DNA of 64,000 nucleotides from Ignavibacteriota bacterium (GTDB lineage Bacteria > Bacteroidota > Ignavibacteria > UBA10030 > SZUA-254): contig JANYJZ010000003.1 in NCBI GenBank assembly GCA_025358305.1, positions 62,001-126,000 on the forward strand, written 5' to 3'. Positions 9,861 through 17,768 of the stretch are shown here, piece after piece (the first letter of the stretch is position 1; each line of letters starts with the position of its first letter). Below the pieces are notes generated by a model. The model was not told the origin of the DNA. It saw only the letters and a list, made by a program, of their open reading frames with translations, and did no database searches. The translations under genes and the position numbers were made by a program.

Positions 9861-11591
9861 ATGGCAAACTTTTTCGTCGACAACCCCGATATAGAGTTCC
9901 ACTTCAAGCGCTGCGACCTCAAGGAGGTTGTCTCTCAGATCGAGGGCGGGTACACTCAGTCCCGGGACTATCCGTACGCCCCCGTGAACTATGAGGACGC
10001 CATGGAGAACTACCGGCGGGTCCTCGAGGTCATCGGCGATCTCGCAGCGAACAACATCTCGCCGCGCGCCGCGTCGGTCGACATCGACGGCGCGACGCTC
10101 CTCAACGGGAAGGTCGAGTATGCCGCCGGGACCCGCGATAATCTGCGGGAGCTCGGTCAGGCCGATCTTCATGGGATGATCCTTCCCCGGGCGTACGGCG
10201 GACTTCATTTTCCGTTCACGATCTACATGATGGCGGTCGAATGCATCTCCCGCGCCGACGCATCCTTGATGAACATCTTCGGCCTGCAGGATATCGGAGA
10301 GACGATCCACAAGTTCGGCTCTCAAGACCAGCGCAACGAGTTCCTTCCGAAGTTCTGCACGGGAGAATACACCGGCGCGATGGCCCTGACCGAGCCGGAC
10401 GCGGGTTCCGACCTCCAGGCCGTGAAGCTCCATGCGTACCAGAACGACCGGGGGCAATGGTTCTTGCGGGGCGTGAAGCGGTTCATCACGAACGGCAATG
10501 CGGAAGTGCTTCTCGTGCTGGCGCGGTCGGAACCGGGGACACGCGACGGCCGGGGACTGAGCCTGTTCGTCTGCCACGGCGATGCGACGGTGAAGGTCCG
10601 CCGCATCGAACACAAGCTCGGGATCCATGGTTCGCCGACGTGCGAACTCCAGTTCAACGACACTCCGGCGCAGCTCGTCGGAAGCCGGAAGTTCGGCCTC
10701 ATCAAGTACGTCCTGGACCTGATGTACCGGGCCCGGATGGGGGTTTCCGCCCAGTCGCTCGGGATCTCCCAGGCGGCGTTCGAGGAGGCCCTGAAGTACG
10801 CCCGCGCGCGGCGCCAGTTCGGCCGCCCCATCTCCGAGATACCGGTCGTCTCCAACATGCTCATCGAGATGCGGGTCATGCTCGAAGCGAACCGGTCGCT
10901 CTTCTACAGCGCGGCGAAATGCGTGGACGACAAGGAGATGCTGGAGTTCGCCATCGAACGGCTCAAGGAAGAGAAGAAGCCGTTCGGTGACGAGAATGTG
11001 CGCCTGAAGGAGCTCACGAAGGTCGCGAACATCCTGACGCCGCTGACGAAATACATCCTCTCGGAGGCCGCGAACAAGATCACGTACGACGCCCTCCAGA
11101 TCCACGGCGGAACGGGATACATGAAGGAGTTCCGCGTCGAGCGTCTCACGCGCGACGCCCGGATCACGAACATCTACGAGGGGACGTCGCAGCTGCAGAT
11201 CGTCGCGGCATCGGGCGGGGTGATCAACGACGTGCTCGGGGAGTTCTTTGCGGGCATGGAGCGCAAGGATCGCCGGGGCAGCCTTACGACGCTGTCGAAC
11301 CACCTCAAGGAGATCCGCGTGCTCTTCCTCGAGAGCCTGCGCTACGTGCTCGACAAGAAGGATGACGCGTTCCAGGACGTCGCCGCCCGGGACCTGGTCG
11401 ACCTCTACGGCTACCTGTACATCGGGTACCTGCTCCTGGAAGAAGCCGAACAGGAGCCCCGCAAAGTGTTCATTGCCAACAGGTATATCGTTAACGCCCT
11501 GGCGAGCGCGCGGAAGAATGCGGAAGGGATCCGGAGCGAGACATTCGGGGACCTCCTCCATGCCGAGGAGATCCTCCTGACGAAGAAGTAA
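9861..11591 (+). CDS. acyl-CoA dehydrogenase (long form)
   Basis: FAD-dependent alpha,beta-dehydrogenation of an acyl-CoA, with ETF as electron acceptor. The 576-residue protein has the family blocks in order: TEPDAGSDLQAVK (FAD/substrate loop, near residue 175), FITNGNAEVLLVLAR, GIHGSPTCEL, ARRQFGRPI, then IHGGTGYMKEFRVER and IYEGTSQLQ, whose Glu is at the usual catalytic-base position. It exceeds the normal 380-400 residues through an N-terminal helix region and a C-terminal helical extension of about 110 residues, as in the longer dehydrogenases paired with ETF. Chain-length specificity cannot be read from the sequence. Confidence 0.92.
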   Translation: MANFFVDNPDIEFHFKRCDLKEVVSQIEGGYTQSRDYPYAPVNYEDAMENYRRVLEVIGDLAANNISPRAASVDIDGATLLNGKVEYAAGTRDNLRELGQADLHGMILPRAYGGLHFPFTIYMMAVECISRADASLMNIFGLQDIGETIHKFGSQDQRNEFLPKFCTGEYTGAMALTEPDAGSDLQAVKLHAYQNDRGQWFLRGVKRFITNGNAEVLLVLARSEPGTRDGRGLSLFVCHGDATVKVRRIEHKLGIHGSPTCELQFNDTPAQLVGSRKFGLIKYVLDLMYRARMGVSAQSLGISQAAFEEALKYARARRQFGRPISEIPVVSNMLIEMRVMLEANRSLFYSAAKCVDDKEMLEFAIERLKEEKKPFGDENVRLKELTKVANILTPLTKYILSEAANKITYDALQIHGGTGYMKEFRVERLTRDARITNIYEGTSQLQIVAASGGVINDVLGEFFAGMERKDRRGSLTTLSNHLKEIRVLFLESLRYVLDKKDDAFQDVAARDLVDLYGYLYIGYLLLEEAEQEPRKVFIANRYIVNALASARKNAEGIRSETFGDLLHAEEILLTKK

Positions 11592-11680
11592 TGCAGGTGC
11601 GCGCGCCGGCGCGATCGTGCCGCCTCCGCGCCAGATGGATATGGTACCGAGAATTTTCACTTATGAAAGGAGTAGAAATC

Positions 11681-11968
11681 ATGTCGAAGACGGTCTTTCA
11701 ACGCTACACATCGGATTCAGGCGAGAAGTATGAGTTCGAACTTACCGAAGACGGCGTCATCTATCTCAACGACAAGTCAACAAAGAGCCGCTCACAGCTC
11801 AACGAAGGAGACCGCGCGGCGATCGAGCGCGGCCTCATCACGATCGGCGACTGGGAATCGGATGCGGACGCCTACCAGAAGATGCTCGATTCCTTCGCGA
11901 AGGAGCTGAAGAAGGCGAAGGCGACCCTCCACGAAGCGCCCAGGCCGGTCCGAAAAGCAAGGAAGTAG
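11681..11968 (+). CDS. small basic protein of unknown function
   Basis: A 95-residue protein I do not recognise. It has an excellent ribosome site (AAAGGAG at 11666-11672, 8 bases before the ATG), so it is probably real. It begins MSKTVFQRYTSDSG and reads as a short beta-rich part (YEFELTEDGVIYLND), an acidic helix, and a Lys/Arg-rich tail (ELKKAKATLHEAPRPVRKARK). No membrane segment or cysteine. It follows the acyl-CoA dehydrogenase by 89 bases; a link with that operon is only positional. Confidence 0.75.
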   Translation: MSKTVFQRYTSDSGEKYEFELTEDGVIYLNDKSTKSRSQLNEGDRAAIERGLITIGDWESDADAYQKMLDSFAKELKKAKATLHEAPRPVRKARK

Positions 11969-12025
11969 GCCCGGCTGGCTTGACGCGCCGTCGAAGGGGA
12001 GATGCCGCCTGCGTCACCCCGCCGG

Positions 12026-12054
12026 TGGACAATGAGGCTTCATTTATTTATATT
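12026..12054 (+). promoter_or_regulatory. sigma-70-type promoter for the DUF4153 gene
   Basis: TGGACA at 12026-12031, 17 bases, TATATT at 12049-12054, followed by CCTGCGACAATT. Same hexamers, spacing and flanks as the promoter at 5293. Transcription would begin near 12061. Confidence 0.7.
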
Positions 12055-12152
12055 CCTGCGACAATTCAGGGATCATGGCAGCCTTTGAGGAGGACGTCCG
12101 CGCCTCGCGAAGTGCGGCCGATGATCGGACGAGCCAGATGTTCGGGGGCCGC

Positions 12153-13979
12153 ATGAAACTTCCATCGATCACTCAGGTCGCCGTCGACGCAGCACGCACC
12201 CTTCGGCGGTTTCCGATCGTCCTCCTCAACGCCGCGGCCGGCACGGCCGCCGCAGTGATCCTCCTCGAGCACGAGGGCCCCGCACAATCGACGATCCTCT
12301 TCAAGGTCCTTTTCGCCGCTGTCCTGGGGATGCCGCTGCTCATCATGATCGCCCTCTCGGCCGAAAAGCGCCGGTGGAGCGCGGGCGCCGCTCTTGCGGC
12401 CCAGTGCGCCGGCGTACTCGCGCTTGCGGCGTACGCCTGGACGATCCCTTCGGACCTCTCGAACGCCCCCGAAATCCATTACTACCGGCTTCTCCTCATC
12501 GCCGCCGGACTCCACTTCTGCGTCGCCGTCGTTCCCTTCGCGGGACCGGGGGGGACGAACGGGTTCTGGCATTACAACAAGGCGCTCCTCATGCGGGCGA
12601 TCACCGCGGGCCTGTTCTCGGGCGTCCTCTACGCGGGGCTTGCCGTCGCTCTCGCGGCGCTCGACAACCTCTTCGGCGTGACGGTGGGACCGAAGCGCTA
12701 CGGCGAGCTGTGGATCGTCACCGTCGGCATGTTCATGACCTGGTTCTTCCTCGGAGGAGTGCCGGAGGATCTCGATGCGCTCGAGGAGTCCGGCGACTAT
12801 CCGACAGTGATCAAGATCTTCGCGCAGTACATCCTCCTGCCGCTCGTGCTGGTCTACCTCGTGATCCTCTATGCATATACGGGGAAGATCCTTCTCTCGT
12901 GGGAATGGCCGCGAGGATGGGTCAGCGGCCTCATCCTTGGATTTGCGACCGCCGGGATGCTCATGCAGCTCCTGTTCCATCCGATCCGGGACCGCGCCGA
13001 GAACGTCTGGATCAAGAACGCATCCCGGTGGTTCTATTTGGCGATGGTGCCGCTGGTGGCGATGCTTCTCATGGCGGTGTGGCGCAGGGTGTCCGAGTAC
13101 GGCGTGACCGAAGGACGATACATCGCCGTCGTTACCGGCCTGTGGCTCGCGGCGATCGTGCTCTACTTCATCGTGAGCAGGGACAAGAGCATCAAGGCCA
13201 TCCCGGCCTCGCTTGGCGCCGTCGCGCTCGCGGTCTCGTTTGGTCCGTGGGGCGCGTTCGCGGTGTCCGAATCGAGCCAGGTCGAGCGCCTGCGCGAGAT
13301 CCTGACGAGAACTTCCGTCCTCGTCGACGGGACGGTGCGGCCTCCGGCGGCTCCGGTGCCGTTCGAGGAGACGAAGCAGATCAGCTCGATCATCGAGTAT
13401 CTCCACAACGTCCACGGCTATGACCGCATCCAGCCCTGGTTCCGCGAACGCCTGAGGACCGATCCCGCCGGAGGGTCGTTTGCGTACAAGGATCCTGCGG
13501 CCGTGACGAAGATGATGGGGGTCGACTATGTGAGGGTCTGGGAGGGGACGGCGCAGAAGGACATCAATCTCAAGGCGGACACGGACCGTCCGCTCGAGAT
13601 CGGTGGATATGACCGTCTCTGCCGGCTGCAGATCAGCAGCTCAAGCACATATAAGAAGGAGATCGTCGGCGGAGGGCTCTCCTACAGGACGACTCCGGGG
13701 CTGGACACGCTGAGCATCCTCACCACGGAGCAGGGAAAGCCGGCGGATTCTCTGCGGATCGATGTACGGCAACTCATTGAGCGGGTCCAGGCGGAGTACA
13801 AGAACACCAATACGTGGAATATCCCGCCTGAACGGATGTCCGTGGCCGTCGCAGAAGGGAGGATGAGGGTGAAGCTCTGCCTCCATCAGGTGTTCGCCCG
13901 GCGAGACGATGCCGTTCTCAAGATCACGATGTATGAGTGTACGATCCTTTACTCGATCGCGGCGCTTCCACCGCCCTGA
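12153..13979 (+). CDS. DUF4153 integral membrane protein
   Basis: A 608-residue protein with roughly eleven to twelve hydrophobic segments in the first two thirds, then a soluble C-terminal part from about residue 395. The N-terminus MKLPSITQ followed by a FPIVLLNA helix is the usual start of DUF4153 proteins of Bacteroidota; their function is unknown. The frame is open from an ATG at 12075, but that start has its AGGGA only 2 bases away; the ATG at 12153, after a GGGGG run, gives the family N-terminus. If 12075 is used, 26 residues are added. Confidence 0.8.
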   Translation: MKLPSITQVAVDAARTLRRFPIVLLNAAAGTAAAVILLEHEGPAQSTILFKVLFAAVLGMPLLIMIALSAEKRRWSAGAALAAQCAGVLALAAYAWTIPSDLSNAPEIHYYRLLLIAAGLHFCVAVVPFAGPGGTNGFWHYNKALLMRAITAGLFSGVLYAGLAVALAALDNLFGVTVGPKRYGELWIVTVGMFMTWFFLGGVPEDLDALEESGDYPTVIKIFAQYILLPLVLVYLVILYAYTGKILLSWEWPRGWVSGLILGFATAGMLMQLLFHPIRDRAENVWIKNASRWFYLAMVPLVAMLLMAVWRRVSEYGVTEGRYIAVVTGLWLAAIVLYFIVSRDKSIKAIPASLGAVALAVSFGPWGAFAVSESSQVERLREILTRTSVLVDGTVRPPAAPVPFEETKQISSIIEYLHNVHGYDRIQPWFRERLRTDPAGGSFAYKDPAAVTKMMGVDYVRVWEGTAQKDINLKADTDRPLEIGGYDRLCRLQISSSSTYKKEIVGGGLSYRTTPGLDTLSILTTEQGKPADSLRIDVRQLIERVQAEYKNTNTWNIPPERMSVAVAEGRMRVKLCLHQVFARRDDAVLKITMYECTILYSIAALPPP

Positions 13980-14003
13980 CCGCCTCATCTTCCGCGCTGC
14001 TGA

Positions 14004-14032
14004 TTGAATTCCTCGGCGGATTTCGATATGTT
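14004..14032 (+). promoter_or_regulatory. promoter placed for a leaderless transcript of the GH8 gene
   Basis: TTGAAT at 14004-14009, 17 bases, TATGTT at 14027-14032. The ATG at 14038 begins only 5 bases after the -10 box, so transcription would start at or next to the initiation codon. No ribosome site precedes the ATG. Confidence 0.55.
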
Positions 14033-14037
14033 GCAGT

Positions 14038-17000
14038 ATGATCCCGTCATCCTTTTCCTGGCGGCCCCTTGCGGCCATTGCGCTCGTCTTCCTCATCACC
14101 CCAGGCAATGTTCGCGCACAGGCTCCGCGCCGCCCGTTCCCGCAGCACCCCGCCTATGCCGCCGCCTCGATCCGGCCGACCAATATCTCCGCCGGCGCCC
14201 TCGATGACTCCGTCCGCGTGTTCTATGACCGATGGAAGGTGCTCTACCTTGCGCCGGGCTGCGTTGACGGCCAGTACTATATTCATGGCGGCACGGAGAT
14301 GCCGAACGGCCTCGGCGTCTCCGAAGGCCAAGGGTACGGGATGGTCATCACGGCGTTCATGGCGGGTCATGACCCCGACGCGAAGGCGATCTTTGACGGC
14401 CTCTACGCCTACTACCGGGCCCACCCGAGCGAGATCAACCACGACCTCATGGCCTGGCGCCAATTGACCGGCTGCGTCTCAAGCGCCGACAGCAACTCCG
14501 CGTCGGACGGGGACATCGACATTGCCTATTCCCTCCTCCTGGCGGACCGGCAATGGGGGAGCGCCGGCGCGGTCAACTACCGCGCAGCCGCGCTCCAGGT
14601 GATCGCGGCGATCGGGCAGGATGAGATCAACCCCATCACCTCAGCGGTGAAACTGGGCGACTGGGCGATCCCGGGGGATGTCATGTACGACGACACGAGG
14701 ACGTCGGACTTCATCACGGACCATTTTCGTTCGTTCGCATCCGCCACCGGCAACGCGGCGTGGCTCGATGTCGTGGATCGCTGCTACGGGCTCGTCGACG
14801 CAATGCAGTCAGCGTACAGCCCCTTGACCGGCCTCATCCCCGACTTCATACGCCACGTGAGCACTTCTCCTGCGCCGGCGGGGCCTAATTTTCTGGAATC
14901 GCCGTACGACGGGGCCTATTCGTATAATGCCTGCCGGGACCCGTTCCGTTTGGGTCTGGATTACCTCCTGAGCGGCGACGCACGCGCCCGGCAGGCGGTA
15001 GGCCGGCTCAACGGATTCTTCCGCGCGAAAACGGGGGACGACCCAGCGCGGATCCGCGCCGGGTACCGACTCAACGGGACGGCGATCGACACGTTCGACA
15101 TCTCGCTTGCCTTCACGGCCCCGTTCATGGTCGGGGCGATGACCGACATGGGATCGCAGCAGTGGCTGAACGATCTCTGGACGACGGTCGACACGACCTC
15201 GATGTCGAGCAACGACTATTACGGCAACTCCCTCAAGATGCTCGCGATGATCGTCGTTTCGGGGAATTGGTGGGACCCGGAAGCCCGACGGACCGTCGAG
15301 TTCTCCGGCCTTCCCTGGAGCGTCAAGGCCAGTGCCGGGCCGGTCGGACCCGGTCCGAACGTCTTCTCCGACAGCGCCGGCAATGTGGCGGTCGATTCGG
15401 CGGGAAGCCTGCATCTGCGGATCACGCACGTCGGGAGTACGTGGCGCTGCGCCGAACTGGGACTCGACCCGTCGCTCGGGTACGGACGATACGTGTTTCA
15501 GCTCGCGTCGCCGGCGGGGACCCTTGACCGGAATGTGGTCCTTGGCCTCTTTACCTGGGATGACGCGCCCGCACAGAACCACCGGGAGATCGACGTTGAG
15601 ATGTCCAGGTGGGGCAACGCCGCTGACACGACCAACGCACAGTTCGTCGTGCAGCCCTATTCCCTCAACGGAAACCTCACCCGATGGACGCTGCCGGCAG
15701 AGGACGATTCGCTGACGGTGAGTTTCGACTGGCATCCCGGGTCGATCCGTTTCCTCGCCGTGCGGGGCCACGCCCTCTTCCCGCCGTATGGGACGGTCGT
15801 TTCCGATTGGCTCTATAGCGGCCCCTCCATCCTGTCGCCAGGCAACGAGCATGCCCGAATGAACCTCTGGCTTGACGGAGGAAGCGCACCGTTCGACCAT
15901 GCGGAGGCCGAAGTGGTGGTCTCGTCGTTCCTCTTCAACCCGACGCCACCAGCACCGTCCGCACCCGCGCTCATCGCGCCTTCCGGAGGAGCGACAGTGG
16001 ACCTGGCGCCTGTGGCACTGCGGTGGGCCTCTTCCGCGAATGCGGCCATGTATGCCGTGCAGGTCGCGTCAGATCCGGCGATGCAGACGCTCGTATACGC
16101 GGATTCGGCGTTGACCGATACAAGCGTTACCGTGCCGCTCCCATCGGATGGTACGTATACGTGGCGGGTAAGGGCGGCAAACGCCGGCGGGTGGGGCGCC
16201 TGGTCGGCCGCTCGCAGCTTTGAGTTCAAGCATGTGGTGTCCTGGAGGCTTGTCTCGCTCCCGAACATCGTGACGGATCCGCGCGCGTTGACGGTGTACC
16301 CGGGCGCGGTCTCCGCGGCATATGCGTTCCTCTCCGGGACGGGATATGCGACAGCCGATTCGCTGGGGAATGGGATCGGCTACTGGGTGAAGTTTGGGGA
16401 GAATAGGTTCGAGAACATCGCTGGTACCCCGGTCGCAGCGGAGACCCTCATGCTTGCTGCGGGCTGGAACCTCATCGGATCGATTTCCTCGTCGGTGGCG
16501 GTTTCAGTAATCGCATCGGACCCGCCGGGAGTATCGACTGGCAATTTCTTCGGCTTCACCGGGAGCTACATTGTCGCTGATACGATCGCTCCGGGTCGTG
16601 CCTATTGGGTGAAACCTCAGGCGGCGTGCGCGTTGATCGTCTCCAGTGCAACCGAGGGCATCAGTGCTTCCTCGCTCATACGAATCATTCCAGGAACGGA
16701 GCTCCCGCCGCTCCCGCCCGGCGGATCTCTTGAAAGAACAGGAACGGCCATTCCGTTGGGGTTCGCGCTCGACCCGCCGTATCCAAATCCATTCAATCCG
16801 GCGACGACGATCGGGTTTGCGTTACCGGCGATGAGCAGGGTTTCGCTGGCAATCTATGACATTTTGGGAAGGAGGATCGCAACGCTCGAGGAGGGGGTGA
16901 GAGGGGCCGGAATGCACCGGGTCGTCTGGCAGGCGAGCAGCGCGTCGAGCGGTATCTATATCTGCCGCTTGGAGGCAGCGAACATCGAAACGCCGTCGGA

Positions 17001-17040
17001 CAGATACACAGCGATACAAAAACTCCTCATCGTGCGATAG
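14038..17040 (+). CDS. secreted GH8 glycoside hydrolase fused to a GH16-like domain, FN3 and type IX tail
   Basis: A 1000-residue secreted polysaccharidase. Order: signal peptide (1-28); GH8 catalytic domain at about 45-410, with the family blocks VSEGQGYGM (general acid Glu) and SASDGDIDIAYSLLLAD (Asp); a GH16-like jelly-roll at about 425-640, where the HREIDVEMSRWG block resembles the ExDxE site of laminarinase-type enzymes; a fibronectin III domain at about 645-730; a linker; and a C-terminal type IX sorting domain beginning PYPNPFNPATTIGFALP. GH8 enzymes cut beta-1,4-linked glucan, xylan or chitosan. Two catalytic folds in one chain suggest attack on a mixed beta-glucan. Export would need the type IX machinery, which is not in this window. 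Confidence 0.85.
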   Translation: MIPSSFSWRPLAAIALVFLITPGNVRAQAPRRPFPQHPAYAAASIRPTNISAGALDDSVRVFYDRWKVLYLAPGCVDGQYYIHGGTEMPNGLGVSEGQGYGMVITAFMAGHDPDAKAIFDGLYAYYRAHPSEINHDLMAWRQLTGCVSSADSNSASDGDIDIAYSLLLADRQWGSAGAVNYRAAALQVIAAIGQDEINPITSAVKLGDWAIPGDVMYDDTRTSDFITDHFRSFASATGNAAWLDVVDRCYGLVDAMQSAYSPLTGLIPDFIRHVSTSPAPAGPNFLESPYDGAYSYNACRDPFRLGLDYLLSGDARARQAVGRLNGFFRAKTGDDPARIRAGYRLNGTAIDTFDISLAFTAPFMVGAMTDMGSQQWLNDLWTTVDTTSMSSNDYYGNSLKMLAMIVVSGNWWDPEARRTVEFSGLPWSVKASAGPVGPGPNVFSDSAGNVAVDSAGSLHLRITHVGSTWRCAELGLDPSLGYGRYVFQLASPAGTLDRNVVLGLFTWDDAPAQNHREIDVEMSRWGNAADTTNAQFVVQPYSLNGNLTRWTLPAEDDSLTVSFDWHPGSIRFLAVRGHALFPPYGTVVSDWLYSGPSILSPGNEHARMNLWLDGGSAPFDHAEAEVVVSSFLFNPTPPAPSAPALIAPSGGATVDLAPVALRWASSANAAMYAVQVASDPAMQTLVYADSALTDTSVTVPLPSDGTYTWRVRAANAGGWGAWSAARSFEFKHVVSWRLVSLPNIVTDPRALTVYPGAVSAAYAFLSGTGYATADSLGNGIGYWVKFGENRFENIAGTPVAAETLMLAAGWNLIGSISSSVAVSVIASDPPGVSTGNFFGFTGSYIVADTIAPGRAYWVKPQAACALIVSSATEGISASSLIRIIPGTELPPLPPGGSLERTGTAIPLGFALDPPYPNPFNPATTIGFALPAMSRVSLAIYDILGRRIATLEEGVRGAGMHRVVWQASSASSGIYICRLEAANIETPSDRYTAIQKLLIVR

Positions 17041-17768
17041 GTGCGCCGCTCGCCCTACTGCGAGCCGACAAACGCCGCATTACCCATGTCGTTCAGATTG
17101 ATCTGCAAGGCGAGTGCAGTACGCCTTGCTTGCAGTGTGGAACATTCACAAAAGGTGTCGAACAATCCGGGAGACATGAATCATATGGTAACCAACGTAG
17201 AAACATTGGGTGATCGTTGGTCGATCCCTTGATTCAAGTATGTTTACAAAGGAAAAAACTGTCAAACTATTGCACCAGGCGGGAATTGAACCCTCAACCC
17301 CCAGATCCATTGACTCTCCATTATGCACTTGAGACCGGTATTCAGCATCTTTAGAGTATCCTCTGATCAAAGATTTCTCAACGTTATTACGTTTTGGTTA
17401 CTTTAACTGCAGGACAGGCCCCCGGTCAATACTTGATCGGAGGTCGTCTTATGTCTGGGACGAATACCCCCACCCACTCGCGATCATCTTTCCAAACCCT
17501 TCATTTTAGACCATGACGAATAGATAATTGCGTAGATTATTCTCATTATAGCTTAGGCTGCCAATCGCCATCTTCGCCCCTCGAATAAAAGATCATTTAC
17601 GTAGTTGTATACCCTAATACAACGCGTCCGAATTGCCAAAAAGGCCACCACCAATTCAAGTTGTCCCATAATTTAGATTATCCCCGTAGCCTTAGTGTCA
17701 TGCAATATATAATCGGAACGGCCGCGAGTCAGCGGTTGATTCAATGATGTATTTGTCGACTGTAGTCA
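17041..17768. other. AT-richer non-coding segment, left part of a decayed island
   Basis: About 730 bases with clearly lower GC than the flanks. No convincing gene: the open frames are under 75 codons with no family resemblance. It contains the tRNA-3'-end-like block at 17271-17298, listed separately. It separates the GH8 gene from the convergent Asp-box gene. Confidence 0.6.
17271..17298 (-). repeat. tRNA 3'-end-like block, possible left attachment site
   Basis: Read on the minus strand, this holds a T-arm-like sequence, GGGTTCAATTCCCGCC, followed by TGGTGCA. The upstream minus-strand sequence does not fold into a full tRNA and has no matching acceptor strand, so it is a fragment. A related block in the same orientation lies at 20562-20588; I count about 19 of 28 aligned positions identical. 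Such a pair flanking a segment with an integrase remnant fits decayed att sites. Confidence 0.4.

Noticed and set aside
9822-11660. A 612-codon minus-strand frame opposite the acyl-CoA dehydrogenase
   Set aside because: Antisense shadow: the plus strand carries every acyl-CoA dehydrogenase signature and the proper operon context.
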